Of a stretch of DNA of 64,000 nt, positions 34,804-44,317 are shown one piece after another. The notes under the pieces were generated by a model, which saw only the letters and a list, made by a program, of their open reading frames with translations, was not told the origin of the DNA and made no database searches. The DNA comes from Cohnella sp. AR92 (GTDB taxonomy: Bacteria > Bacillota > Bacilli > Paenibacillales > Paenibacillaceae). The translations under genes and the position numbers were made by a program. Numbering within the stretch: the stretch's first letter is position 1; the number at the start of each line of letters is the position of its first letter. The stretch is from positions 62,001 through 126,000 of the forward strand of contig NZ_RZJR01000001.1 in NCBI RefSeq assembly GCF_003990975.1. The letters run 5' to 3'.

Positions 34804-35190
34804 TCATTGACGTTTGAATAAACATTCATAAGTTTTCTCTTGGATGTAATTAAGGAAGTTGATTAATCTGTTCAATATCTGCATCAGCGCTTTAAATCGA
34901 CGTTTGAGCAGCCGTCTATTAATAAATATCCTGCGTTTGGTTTGGTCGATTAGAATATTCGATTCAAGTTCAGCGTCGACTTCAAAAACATAAACAGACC
35001 AACCGCAAACTTTTTCAATCAATCGGAACCATTCAAGATGCCGCTGCTCATAACGATCATATCCGCCATCGATTAATAACAGTTGATAACGGTTGTCGGC
35101 ATCCGATATGTCAATTTGATTCGAAGAAACCTCTTTGCAGGAAACCAGCACGATTTCTTCATGGTCTGACGGATATAACAATTTCGTCAT
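34804..35190 (-). CDS. Hypothetical protein
   Basis: Not recognised. The 128-residue product has an N-terminal acidic beta part (LLYPSDHEEIVLVSCKE), a middle with RYEQRHLEWFRLIEKVCG and a basic C-terminal helix (RRLLKRRFKALMQILNRL). Ribosome site AAAGGA. The last gene of the minus-strand series that begins near 36546; the structured element 35238-35344 lies in its upstream region. Confidence 0.5.
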   Translation of the reverse strand: MTKLLYPSDHEEIVLVSCKEVSSNQIDISDADNRYQLLLIDGGYDRYEQRHLEWFRLIEKVCGWSVYVFEVDAELESNILIDQTKRRIFINRRLLKRRFKALMQILNRLINFLNYIQEKTYECLFKRQ

Positions 35191-35237
35191 GATGGTTCAT
35201 TTCCTTTCATTATGTTTTTAAAACTTGCAGGGAATGA

Positions 35238-35344
35238 CCTCTAAAGCCCTCTTTATTTGGAGAGGGCATCATGTTAAGCTTCGTGCCAGGGCAATTCCTG
35301 ATTTGGGGGATCGCCCCGAAGCCCTGTAAACATGATGCTAGAGG
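35238..35344. ncRNA. Candidate structured RNA (or DNA origin) with nested stems
   Basis: Outer CCTCTA/TAGAGG (35238-35243 / 35339-35344); hairpin CCCTC/GAGGG (about 35248 and 35262); a 10-bp perfect stem GCATCATGTT/AACATGATGC (35266-35275 / 35329-35338); inside it CAGGGC/GCCCTG (35287-35292 / 35321-35326) and GGGG/CCCC (35305-35309 / 35313-35317). The strand is not determined. It lies between radC and the next gene on the minus strand. No known family recognised. Confidence 0.5.
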
Positions 35345-35385
35345 CTCCAGGTCAAGAGGGCGGCGCAGAAGGATCGGAACGTCGA

Positions 35386-35997
35386 CTACATGTTGCCGTG
35401 CTCCTTTAGGCTGTAGAACTTTTCATGACCGACAATCATGTGATCGAGTACTTCGATACCAACAATATTGCCTGCTTCAACCAAACGTTTTGTTAATTGA
35501 ATATCTTCCTGAGATGGAGTCGGATCTCCTGAAGGATGGTTATGAACACAAATGATTGATGCTGCCGCACGTTTTATAGCCGATCTGAATACTTCCCTTG
35601 GATGTACAATAGCCGCCGATAACGAACCAATAGAGATTGTCTCTTTTGTAATGACGTGATTCTTGGTATTAAGAAATAGACAGACAAAATGTTCCTTATG
35701 CAGATAGCAAAGTTCTGGCGAGACGTACCGCCAAACATCCTGAGGACAACTCAATTTATTAGGGGTCTCCGTCGGAGCTGCCAGCAAGCGCGCCAGTTTT
35801 AAAGCAGAGATAATTTGTCTTGCTTTAACTTTGCCTACGCCTTTAATGGCGATCAGCTCCTGCTCTGTAGCATCCAGCAGTTCAGCGTTGGATGGAAAGC
35901 GGGTGAAGATTTCTTCGATAAGGTAGCTGGTCAACTTTTCACAAAGCGTATCGGCAAGCAGATGTTTCAGAGATGACATATTATAAGTTGGGTTCAA
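35386..35997 (-). CDS. radC: RadC-family JAB-domain protein
   Basis: A 203-residue protein of the UPF0758/RadC family. The N-terminal helix-hairpin-helix has AIKGVGKVKARQIISALKLA (about 49-68) and the C-terminal JAB/MPN metalloprotease-like domain has the motif HNHPSGDPTPSQED (about 154-167). The TTG start has GGAGG about six bases upstream, better placed than the ATG six codons later. RadC-like genes are frequent passengers of SCC elements and ICEs; function is unproven and DNA-repair roles have been disputed. Confidence 0.88.
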   Translation of the reverse strand: MNPTYNMSSLKHLLADTLCEKLTSYLIEEIFTRFPSNAELLDATEQELIAIKGVGKVKARQIISALKLARLLAAPTETPNKLSCPQDVWRYVSPELCYLHKEHFVCLFLNTKNHVITKETISIGSLSAAIVHPREVFRSAIKRAAASIICVHNHPSGDPTPSQEDIQLTKRLVEAGNIVGIEVLDHMIVGHEKFYSLKEHGNM

Positions 35998-36114
35998 ATT
36001 GATTCCTCCATCGACTAATAGAATGTGAAAAGGAGAGACCGTAATGGCCTCTCCTGGTTGAAGATCAGTACAGATTCGGTTAGACTACAATCAGATTAAT
36101 TCTCTGGTGTGCTC

Positions 36115-36288
36115 TCAATGGGCCACCTTTTTTTCTGCCTCGATTGCCTGCTCCAAGAGCACTCTTTTGCATAGACAGCGAATGTATTTCCTTCCGTCGG
36201 ATGATTGAAGATCAGCTGTAGGATTCATTTTCTGTCCAACTGCTAGAAGCCGTTGTTTTAGCTCCAGCAAGTTCTCCAACTTGTACAT
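36115..36288 (-). CDS. Small hypothetical protein
   Basis: Not recognised. 57 residues, helical, with two Cys in YIRCLCKRVLLEQAIEA. Start MYKLENLLELKQ with GGGGGTGAG upstream. It lies 33 bases after the preceding minus-strand small gene and before radC. Confidence 0.5.
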   Translation of the reverse strand: MYKLENLLELKQRLLAVGQKMNPTADLQSSDGRKYIRCLCKRVLLEQAIEAEKKVAH

Positions 36289-36321
36289 CGTTCTCACCCC
36301 CTCACGTGAATGCAATGATCT

Positions 36322-36546
36322 CTATTCCGTCTTAGCGCGGCTCTGCTGATGCTTGGCTAGCTGCTTCGGAAAATACTTCTGAAAGTATCGAACAACATAA
36401 TGAGCAGCCAGATTGTCGTCGATCTTCCAATTGCGCTGGAAATACACAAAGAGAACAGTTTCAGCAATTCGAGTGCTCCCGTTGATAATTAATTGCTTCA
36501 ACAGGGACTTCATGTCGTCAGAAATTGATTGTTGATGTGAAAGCAT
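36322..36546 (-). CDS. Small hypothetical protein
   Basis: Not recognised. 74 residues, basic and helical: MLSHQQSISDDMKSLLKQL, then VLFVYFQRNWKIDDNLAAHY. AAAGGAG nine bases before the ATG supports this start over longer in-frame ones. First gene of the minus-strand series toward radC. Confidence 0.5.
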   Translation of the reverse strand: MLSHQQSISDDMKSLLKQLIINGSTRIAETVLFVYFQRNWKIDDNLAAHYVVRYFQKYFPKQLAKHQQSRAKTE

Positions 36547-36799
36547 GTCTTGGTTCTCCTTTCGTGATGGTGTGCTGACATTAGTTGATCCAATGTCCAC
36601 TGACTTCCAGATTGAGCTGCAAAGCGGTTTCATAGCGCGGTTTTTGCTGATTGACTGAACGCAATACACGCTACCATACAAGCAACTCAGTAAGCTCCAC
36701 TCACAAAGCCGCAAGAGCATCATTCAATGCAGATTCCTCCTCTCTCCCATAGTTGAGCATCTTCTCACTTGCCCAATTTTCGCTGTCATAACGCCGCAA

Positions 36800-36925
36800 A
36801 CAAAAACAGACCTGCATCTACCCAAATACTCAGGCAAACACAGGTCTAACTATTGAAGGGGGTGGGGCTCCCAACGGCGCAGAAAAGTCTCGATCAAGCA
36901 CCAGTACCCTCGAGAAATTTTATAT
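36800..36925 (-). ncRNA. Candidate small RNA or attenuator on the minus strand
   Basis: A minus-strand intrinsic terminator (AGACCTG/CAGGTCT at 36847-36808, then GTTTTTG) is preceded by a structured 70-base stretch containing CTCGA/TCGAG and a G-rich segment, and by an AT-rich -10-like region (36917-36930). No coding frame lies between. It could be a free small RNA or a leader of the minus-strand genes starting 250 bases further on. Confidence 0.35.
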
Positions 36926-37043
36926 AATTTTTAGCTCCTATACGGCCGCTTCAATCTGCATCAGCATCTGGATATCCGAAATTTAGGCAGGCATTGGGAT
37001 ATTGAAAGAACAGCGTAGTTCTTGGAAGGGTAAAGGGTGACTG

Positions 37044-37072
37044 TTGTCGAATATGCAATAGTAAAATAGGAT
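37044..37072 (+). promoter_or_regulatory. Promoter of the defence operon
   Basis: TTGTCG, 17-bp spacer, TAGGAT, about 30 bases before the ATPase start. No other promoter is evident down to 46367. Confidence 0.55.
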
Positions 37073-37100
37073 TACTTTTTCAAGAGAGGAAGTGTCATCT

Positions 37101-38543
37101 GTGGAGGTTGTTTCATTACCGCCTAATGCGCCAGTGTTAATGGAGGCTACCCGAGCAATCGGTTATTCAATAGAAACCGCTGTGGCGGATATTATAGATA
37201 ACAGCGTTACAGCGCATGCAACAGAGGTACACATTATGTTTTTCCCAATCGGAAATCCCTATGTTGCAATAATGGATAATGGATCAGGCATGAATGAGGA
37301 TGAAATAAAGAATGCAATGCGGTATGGGAGCAAAAATCCACTCGATACCAGGGCAAGCGGTGATCTGGGGAGATTTGGTTTGGGGTTGAAGACTGCCTCT
37401 ATGTCCCAATGCAGAAGGCTTACAGTAATAAGCAAAAAAAATGATGCAATTGTTGGTGCACAATGGGACTTGGATTTTATTGAATCAACGAACGACTGGT
37501 CGTTAAAGCTTCTCGACTCAGATGATGTGGCGGATATTCCGCATATTGATCAGCTGAAAGAGAAGGTCACAGGAACGTTGGTTGTGTGGCAAGCATTGGA
37601 TCGCTTGAGTCTGGGGGATGCCAACTTCGATCAGACAATGGGCAAATATATGGATCTCGTTCGGGAGCACCTCTCCTTGGTGTTTCATCGATATCTTGCT
37701 GGAGAGCAAGGGATAAAGAAGATTGAGATTTTCATGAATAATGTGAAGCTTGAACCGATCGATCCTTTTTTATCGAGTAAAAGCACTCAGGTAATGGCTG
37801 ATGAGAGCATTTCAATTGAAGGTCACAAGGTTATGGTTAGACCATATACGTTGCCGCATATTTCTCAGTTGTCAGAATCCGATATCAGCATGCTTGGGGG
37901 AAAAGACGGTCTAAGAAAGCTGCAAGGCTTTTATGTCTACCGCAATAAACGATTGCTGGTGTGGGGAACCTGGTTTCGATTAATGCGGCAAGGAGACCTC
38001 TCAAAGCTAGCTCGGGTTCGTGTAGATATTCCAAACTCATTAGACTATCTTTGGACACTTGATATAAAAAAATCGATTGCAGTTCCACCCGAAGCAGTGC
38101 GTAGGAATTTGGCTGGCATTATCGGAAAAATATCTGAAAGCAGCAAAAGAACATGGGTCTTTAGGGGGAAGAAGGAAACGGATGAATCAAAAATACACAT
38201 TTGGAATCGAGTGAAAGCTCGTCAAGGCGGAATATTCTATGAAATAAACCGTGACCATCCGTTGGTAGAAGCAGTAAGTTCAAATGCTGCAAACAAACAA
38301 TTAGTAGAGAAACTGCTGCAGCAAATTGAAAGAAGCTTGCCTCTTAATCAGCTTTATATTGATCTGACTAATGATGAGCGTATTGTAAACGAGAATGAAG
38401 TCTCCCAGTCGGATCTGTCGAACTTGTTGGAACAGCTGCTAGCTGGTTGTAGAGATGTGAAGGAAAGAGAAATGATGCTAAAGAGACTAGCAAGTACAGA
38501 ACCATTCAATCAACAGCCCGAATTGCTGAGGGATCTAATTTAG
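37101..38543 (+). CDS. GHKL (MORC/MutL-like) ATPase of a defence operon
   Basis: Histidine-kinase-like ATPase of 480 residues. N box AVADIIDNSVTAHA (about 26-39), G1 IMDNGSGMNEDE (about 57-68), and G2 GDLGRFGLGLKTASMS (about 86-101), as in MutL, MORC and gyrase B. The C-terminal half is family-specific without a nuclease motif. MORC/MutL-like ATPases of this kind have been predicted as components of restriction-type operons together with Z1, AIPR, Dcm and Vsr proteins, which is the gene set here. GTG at 37101 was chosen since AGAGGA lies ten bases upstream; the GTG nine bases earlier has almost no spacing. Confidence 0.85.
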   Translation: MEVVSLPPNAPVLMEATRAIGYSIETAVADIIDNSVTAHATEVHIMFFPIGNPYVAIMDNGSGMNEDEIKNAMRYGSKNPLDTRASGDLGRFGLGLKTASMSQCRRLTVISKKNDAIVGAQWDLDFIESTNDWSLKLLDSDDVADIPHIDQLKEKVTGTLVVWQALDRLSLGDANFDQTMGKYMDLVREHLSLVFHRYLAGEQGIKKIEIFMNNVKLEPIDPFLSSKSTQVMADESISIEGHKVMVRPYTLPHISQLSESDISMLGGKDGLRKLQGFYVYRNKRLLVWGTWFRLMRQGDLSKLARVRVDIPNSLDYLWTLDIKKSIAVPPEAVRRNLAGIIGKISESSKRTWVFRGKKETDESKIHIWNRVKARQGGIFYEINRDHPLVEAVSSNAANKQLVEKLLQQIERSLPLNQLYIDLTNDERIVNENEVSQSDLSNLLEQLLAGCRDVKEREMMLKRLASTEPFNQQPELLRDLI

Positions 38544-38556
38544 GAGGCGGAATAGG

Positions 38557-41286
38557 ATGTTGAGTCAAGCAGCGCAAATGCTCGAAAGATTTATTTCTGT
38601 TGCAGTCAATACAAAGTATCCTGATGCTCCTCCGAGCGAAGATGAATTTATTGCCGAGGCCAATGCATTGAGAGCGGCTTTCCCAATACCAGATGAGGAG
38701 TTTGCTCAAGTCGTAAAAAACCTTAAGGCTGCCTTGGTAATTACTATGGATGTTGGTGTTTATATCTCGAATAAGAACAGCGATCATCAGTCATGGCTGC
38801 CTGGACGCAGAGCGGAAATTGATTTCTATTATTGGAATCGTTTCAAACGTTATTTGGAAGATGTGAAGGGCTGGAACACTCGCGTAACTGCCAATCTGGA
38901 GACAGTATCCAATGATATTGTGGACTTGTTTGGCGATCCGCAAAGCAGCAAGCAGTGGCAAAGAAGAGGGTTGATTCTAGGCGATGTTCAATCTGGAAAG
39001 ACCGTCAACTACACCGCAATCTGCAATAAGGCAGCGGATACAGGATATAAAGTTATTATCGTTCTGGCAGGGACTATGGAAAATCTGCGTATGCAGACAC
39101 AGAAGCGTTTAGATAAGGAGTTCGCAGGAAGATTAAGCAAGGATCTACTGCGATTGAAGGGAAAGCAGGAAGTTAAAAATGTATTTGATGGGGTAGGGAA
39201 GATTGACTCGACAAAACGTATTTCTGCGTTCACTTCTGTGCTGTATGACTTCAACACGAGTATATTGAACAGCAATGATCTGACTTTGAAAAACATTAAA
39301 GAACCTGCGCTGTTCGTTGTAAAAAAGAATAAATCTGTACTGAGAAACCTCGAAAGCTGGCTCTGTTCCAATAATGCGGATAACTCTGGAAAAATCGATT
39401 TACCGCTCTTGCTCATTGATGATGAAGCTGATAATGCATCTGTAAACACAAGAAAGGAGGAGGAAGATCCGACAGCTATTAATGCAGCTATCCGATCAAT
39501 TCTAAATAGATTCTATCAAGCGACTTATCTGGGCATTACAGCGACTCCATTCGCCAACATCTTTATCAATCCAGAAACAGAGGATGATATGGTAGGCGAT
39601 GATCTTTTCCCAAGAGATTTCATTTATGTATTGTCGCCTCCAACGAACTATATTGGAGCCAATGCCATGTTCGGAGAAGAAGCGAAATATGATAAAAGCA
39701 TCATGAAAATAGATTCCGAAGAGATCGAGTGCTTCTTCCCATTCAAGCATAAGAAAGACCTACCAGTTGATGATCTGCCTCCAAGCTTGTTCGAAGCGAT
39801 GGGCTATTTTCTGCTGACAAATGCTGTGCGGGATATTCGAGGCGATATTAAAGATCATCGTTCTATGCTCATAAACGTAAGTCGATTTACAGATGTTCAA
39901 GTAAAAATACGTGAAAACATAATAGTATGGCTGGAACAGGTCAAGTCGGATGTTCGTAATTATGCTGCATGGGATGAAGAGCAGGCTCTTCAGATACATT
40001 CACTGAATGTGTTGAAGCAAATCTGGGACAAGCATCGTTTGGAGGATATCGCAGGGGTTTCTTGGCGGACTCTGCAAATGGAATATTTGCATAAAGCCAT
40101 TTCACCGATTGAAGTTCGAGCAGTCAACCAGAAAACAGGGGCTGCAAGCCTGAATTATGATGCTCATGAGGAAAATGGGCTGCGAGTAATTGCCGTGGGG
40201 GGCAACAGTTTGTCTCGGGGGTTGACATTAGAAGGCCTGTGTACAAGCTATTTCTATCGCAATTCGCAAATGTACGATACGTTGCTGCAAATGGCTAGAT
40301 GGTTTGGTTACCGTCCCAATTATAGCGATCTCTTTAAGGTATGGATGTCCGCGGATGTGATTGATTGGTATGGATATATTACAGCAGCAGCCAACGAGCT
40401 TAAAGATGAAATAAGCAGAATGAATAAACATAATCTTACGCCGAGAGATTTCGGTCTTAAGGTGCGCCAGGATCCGAATTCTTTAATCGTAACTGCTCGC
40501 AATAAAATGAGGACAGCAACACAGGTGAGCCGCCCTATCTCGGTGACAGGAAAGCTGCTTGAGACACCGCGTCTGAAATCAAAGCCAGATGTACTCGCGG
40601 CGAACGAGAGGGCTTTCAAGCTGTTTGTAGCGAGTTTGGATAGCGCAGGTTCAAGACGGGATGTTGAACAAAACGGACTAATGTGGAGCGGAATTCATAA
40701 GGATCTTATCGTAGAATTGTTATACAGTTTTGAGACGCATCCTTGGCATATGTCATTCCAAGGCAAAGCTCTTGCAGAGTACATCGAGAAGAACCCTGGG
40801 TTTGTTGAATGGGATGTATTCATTCCATTCGGTTCAGATTCTGTTGAGTTTGAGTTGGAAGGTGCAAATGGCGTTATTACTCTTAAGAGAGAAAAACGCT
40901 ATGTTGAAGAAGCCAACGGCATGATAAAAGTCATGGGAACAAAAGTCAGAGTAGGATCTGGCGGATGTACTAAGGCAGGTTTAACGAGCGATCAAATTAA
41001 AGCGGCTGAGGATAGCTTCAGACAATTGCATCCTGATCGAAAAAATGTTCCCGATAGTGCTTATTTAATTGGTGATCGAAAGCCGCTATTAATGCTCCAC
41101 GTACTGAAGAGTACCCAAAACGAAGATGAACCAGCAAACCCAAAGATTCCAGATACACTTTACGCTATTGGTTTGGGGCTCCCTGGAAATGGAGAGATCG
41201 AAGCAGCCAATTATGTTGTAAATATGGTGGAAGTAAGCAACTGGATGGATATTGATGACGATGAGGACGATGATGATGTTATCTAA
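38557..41286 (+). CDS. Z1-domain superfamily II helicase-like ATPase
   Basis: A 909-residue protein. Walker A GLILGDVQSGKTVNYTAI (about 137-154), Walker B LLLIDDEADNAS, and ITATPFANIFINPE, followed by the Z1 domain with VGGNSLSRGLTLEGL and QMARWFGYR, the arginine-finger-type end of the helicase core. An Asp-rich tail (about 896-908) closes it. Probably an ATP-driven DNA or RNA translocase of the defence complex. TAGGAGG overlaps the ATPase stop; the gap is 13 bases. Confidence 0.9.
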   Translation: MLSQAAQMLERFISVAVNTKYPDAPPSEDEFIAEANALRAAFPIPDEEFAQVVKNLKAALVITMDVGVYISNKNSDHQSWLPGRRAEIDFYYWNRFKRYLEDVKGWNTRVTANLETVSNDIVDLFGDPQSSKQWQRRGLILGDVQSGKTVNYTAICNKAADTGYKVIIVLAGTMENLRMQTQKRLDKEFAGRLSKDLLRLKGKQEVKNVFDGVGKIDSTKRISAFTSVLYDFNTSILNSNDLTLKNIKEPALFVVKKNKSVLRNLESWLCSNNADNSGKIDLPLLLIDDEADNASVNTRKEEEDPTAINAAIRSILNRFYQATYLGITATPFANIFINPETEDDMVGDDLFPRDFIYVLSPPTNYIGANAMFGEEAKYDKSIMKIDSEEIECFFPFKHKKDLPVDDLPPSLFEAMGYFLLTNAVRDIRGDIKDHRSMLINVSRFTDVQVKIRENIIVWLEQVKSDVRNYAAWDEEQALQIHSLNVLKQIWDKHRLEDIAGVSWRTLQMEYLHKAISPIEVRAVNQKTGAASLNYDAHEENGLRVIAVGGNSLSRGLTLEGLCTSYFYRNSQMYDTLLQMARWFGYRPNYSDLFKVWMSADVIDWYGYITAAANELKDEISRMNKHNLTPRDFGLKVRQDPNSLIVTARNKMRTATQVSRPISVTGKLLETPRLKSKPDVLAANERAFKLFVASLDSAGSRRDVEQNGLMWSGIHKDLIVELLYSFETHPWHMSFQGKALAEYIEKNPGFVEWDVFIPFGSDSVEFELEGANGVITLKREKRYVEEANGMIKVMGTKVRVGSGGCTKAGLTSDQIKAAEDSFRQLHPDRKNVPDSAYLIGDRKPLLMLHVLKSTQNEDEPANPKIPDTLYAIGLGLPGNGEIEAANYVVNMVEVSNWMDIDDDEDDDDVI

Positions 41287-42214
41287 CGAGCTGCTTCGAG
41301 ACAAATGGAATAGGCTTTCACACCATAACAGCGGTTATGTAAGGATAGATGGTACTCATCCTCTAGAATGGCATATTGGTTATGAGAATATTAATCAGAA
41401 ATCTCTTCTGTTAGTCTGTAATAATGAGCCCGATATTTTTCCATCATCAAAATCGATATTGTCCTCAATTGGACAGCGTGGAGATGGCAAGTGGGCTCTC
41501 GCATTTCGACTTATACGCAATGAAAATGAAGAAGTATTTATTTGGTTGTGTTGTGATCTGATAGAGTCATCAAGAAATCAAACAAACTCGAAAAGCGGTA
41601 TTCAATATGTGATGAAGCGATATAAGCAATGGTCGAGGTTAATGGAACAACAGAAAATCGGACTATTGAGCGAGTCAGAGAGGAAAGGTTTGCTAGGTGA
41701 AATGATTCATCTGCAAATTTGCATGTCCGAGGGAGTATCAGTACAAGCAGCTGTGGAAAGTTGGATGGGACCCGAAGATGCCGACCAGGACTTTATCTTT
41801 CCGACAACATGGCATGAAGTAAAAGCGTTAGGTATCGGTTCAAAGACTGTTTCGATTTCTTCGCTGGAGCAGTTGAATGTTGCGCTGCCAGGGGCATTGG
41901 TTCTGTATTTCGTGGATAAAACCGCGCCTAATGAAAGCAATTCGTTCACTTTATTGAGCAAAGCGGCAGAAATTCGAGAGGCGTTACAGCATGATCAATC
42001 GGCGTTGGACTTATTCAATGAAAAATTGCTTAGGCGAGGATTTATTGACTTGCAGGAATACGAGGATTATTGGTATCGATTGAGCGGGACACACAGATAT
42101 CATGTTGATAGCACATTTCCGAAATTGATCAGCGGTAGCGTTCCTTCCCAAATCGCATCAGCAAGCTATGAGTTAAGCATTAACGCAATTGAGGGCTGGA
42201 GAGTTAAAAATTAA
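41276..42214 (+). CDS. PD-(D/E)XK nuclease-like protein (DUF4420 type)
   Basis: A 312-residue putative restriction endonuclease. The motif is spread over GLLGEMIHLQ (Glu) and DADQDFIF with WHEVKAL, where Asp and E-x-K match the PD-(D/E)XK core (about 165-205). The start overlaps the helicase stop by 11 bases; of several adjacent ATG codons the one at 41276 has GAGGA at eight bases. Likely the DNA-cutting subunit of the operon, by family and position. Confidence 0.78.
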   Translation: MLSNELLRDKWNRLSHHNSGYVRIDGTHPLEWHIGYENINQKSLLLVCNNEPDIFPSSKSILSSIGQRGDGKWALAFRLIRNENEEVFIWLCCDLIESSRNQTNSKSGIQYVMKRYKQWSRLMEQQKIGLLSESERKGLLGEMIHLQICMSEGVSVQAAVESWMGPEDADQDFIFPTTWHEVKALGIGSKTVSISSLEQLNVALPGALVLYFVDKTAPNESNSFTLLSKAAEIREALQHDQSALDLFNEKLLRRGFIDLQEYEDYWYRLSGTHRYHVDSTFPKLISGSVPSQIASASYELSINAIEGWRVKN

Positions 42215-42228
42215 GTTGGAGGCGTCAT

Positions 42229-44307
42229 ATGGATCTGCAGGATTTTAGAAAAGAGTTTATTGAAGATGTCCGTTCTACTGCTGCAGCCTATGGCGAGGGT
42301 TCAAGCGCGGCATTCGTTGCAATTGTTTCAAACTACCTTGTAAACGCAGAAGTACTTCCTGATTTCGAGAATGCATTTTACCTAGGTTCAGGCTTGCGGA
42401 ACAGAAAGTTGCGAATTGATGGATATGCACTTGATGAGTTCGACTATACGATGAATCTTATAGTCGCCGATTTTCTCGGGGAAGACACCGAAAGAACGCT
42501 TACTCGTTCCGATGCTGAACAAATTTTTGAGTGGCCGCTAAGATTTGTTGATGAGACTTTCAACAATAATCTTCACAAGAAAATAGAAATCAGCAGTACC
42601 GCCGCGGATTTGATGGATATTTTGAGGACGAACAAGGAGCGTATTCGCAAGTACCGTGTTCTGTTGTTTACTGATGGATTCATGAGCGGTCGGATTGAAA
42701 GTTTCCCAGTCAAGGAGTTTGAAGGGGTTAATGTAGAGTTTCAAATATGGGATGTTGAGCGGCTCTACAAGATGTTCTTAGCGGATTCAGGTCGTGAGAA
42801 CATCGAAATAGACTTTACCCAATACACTCCAAACGGGATTCCATGCCTTGATGCCAGCGGATTCGGAGATAATTCTTATCGATGCTATTTATGTGTAATA
42901 CCAGGTTCAGCTGTTGCAGATGTATATGATCGTTTCGGTGCGCAGTTGTTGGAAGGCAATGTGCGGTCGTTTTTAAGCACAAAGGTTGCGGTAAACAAGA
43001 AAATCCGAGAAACGATACTAAGCTCTCCGAGAATGTTCTTTGCATTCAATAATGGAATAGCGGCAACAGCAGCGGATGTAGTAGTCGAGGAGAAACCAGA
43101 GGGGAAATTCATAACTTCAGTAAAAGACTTTCAGATTATCAACGGCGGGCAGACAACGGCTTCATTATCCAGTGCCCGTTATAAGGATAAGGCCAATCTA
43201 AACGATATCAGCGTACAGATGAAATTGACTGAGATCGATGGTGATCAGGATGAGACGCATAATCTCATGCAAAAAATTTCGAGATCATCCAATAGTCAGA
43301 ATAAAGTAAGCGATGCAGACTTTTTCTCAACGCATCCATTCCACATTCGTATTGAACAGATTTCAAGAAGGTTGTTTGCACCAGCAACAGGCGGTGCGCA
43401 GCACGATACACATTGGTTCTATGAACGAGCCAGGGGACAGTATCTCCAAGCCCAAATGCGCATGACAAAATCGGAGCGCAACCGCTTCCTAACGCAAAAT
43501 CCAAAGGAACAATTGATTACAAAGACTGACATGGCGAAAGCGCGAAATACCTGGAGAGGACTTCCTCATACCGTAAGCAAAGGAGCCCAGTCGAATTTCA
43601 GCGAGTTCGCAGAGTGGGTAGATGATGCATGGTCGGTTTCCGATGAGGCATTCAATGAACGATTCTTTCAAGAATCAATTGCCCTCTTTATCTTATTCAA
43701 GCATGTTGAAAAGCTGGTAACGTACCAATCGTGGTATGAGCAAGGCTATCGAGCCAATATAGTTACCTATTCAATCGCTTTGCTGGCTCACTTGCTAAAG
43801 AATCAATATCCCGATAGCACCTTGGACTTACAGATAATCTGGAATAAACAAGACGTTCCTGACGTGCTTACAAATCAATTAGCCAAGCTTGCCAAAGTTG
43901 TTCTGGATTCAATTACTGATCCGACCAGGGCTGTCGCCAACGTAACCCAATGGTGCAAACGCGAGGCGTGTTGGACGAGAATCAAGTCATTGGATATTGT
44001 TCTTGATGCGTCGATTGAATCTATTCTAATTGATACAACCGATGCCAAATCGGAAGCTCGAAGAGCGCGCAAGGATCAGAAAATGATCAGCGGAATAGAG
44101 GCCCAATCAAAAGTAGTCAATTATGGGGCCGAATACTGGAAACGAGTGCATTCATTCATTGCAGAAAAGAAGATCCCCTACCATACAGAAGCTGAGTCAT
44201 TAAAAATAGCTTGCAATATGCCCGCGAAGCTGCCAAACTCGGTACATAGCCAGAAGCTGCTTGCTTTGCTCGAAAAGGCTGTGTCTGAAGGCTGGAAAGA
44301 GGATTAA
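42229..44307 (+). CDS. AIPR-family (abortive infection phage resistance) protein
   Basis: A 692-residue protein of the AIPR family. Family signatures: GNVRSFLSTKVAVNKKIRET (about 244-263), FFAFNNGIAATA (about 268-279) and FQIINGGQTTASLSSA (about 300-315), then KISRSSNSQNKVSDADFFS. AIPR proteins are linked to phage resistance; the biochemical activity is not established. GGAGG upstream; gap of 14 bases from the nuclease gene. Confidence 0.85.
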   Translation: MDLQDFRKEFIEDVRSTAAAYGEGSSAAFVAIVSNYLVNAEVLPDFENAFYLGSGLRNRKLRIDGYALDEFDYTMNLIVADFLGEDTERTLTRSDAEQIFEWPLRFVDETFNNNLHKKIEISSTAADLMDILRTNKERIRKYRVLLFTDGFMSGRIESFPVKEFEGVNVEFQIWDVERLYKMFLADSGRENIEIDFTQYTPNGIPCLDASGFGDNSYRCYLCVIPGSAVADVYDRFGAQLLEGNVRSFLSTKVAVNKKIRETILSSPRMFFAFNNGIAATAADVVVEEKPEGKFITSVKDFQIINGGQTTASLSSARYKDKANLNDISVQMKLTEIDGDQDETHNLMQKISRSSNSQNKVSDADFFSTHPFHIRIEQISRRLFAPATGGAQHDTHWFYERARGQYLQAQMRMTKSERNRFLTQNPKEQLITKTDMAKARNTWRGLPHTVSKGAQSNFSEFAEWVDDAWSVSDEAFNERFFQESIALFILFKHVEKLVTYQSWYEQGYRANIVTYSIALLAHLLKNQYPDSTLDLQIIWNKQDVPDVLTNQLAKLAKVVLDSITDPTRAVANVTQWCKREACWTRIKSLDIVLDASIESILIDTTDAKSEARRARKDQKMISGIEAQSKVVNYGAEYWKRVHSFIAEKKIPYHTEAESLKIACNMPAKLPNSVHSQKLLALLEKAVSEGWKED

Positions 44308-44317
44308 AGAGAGGTGC

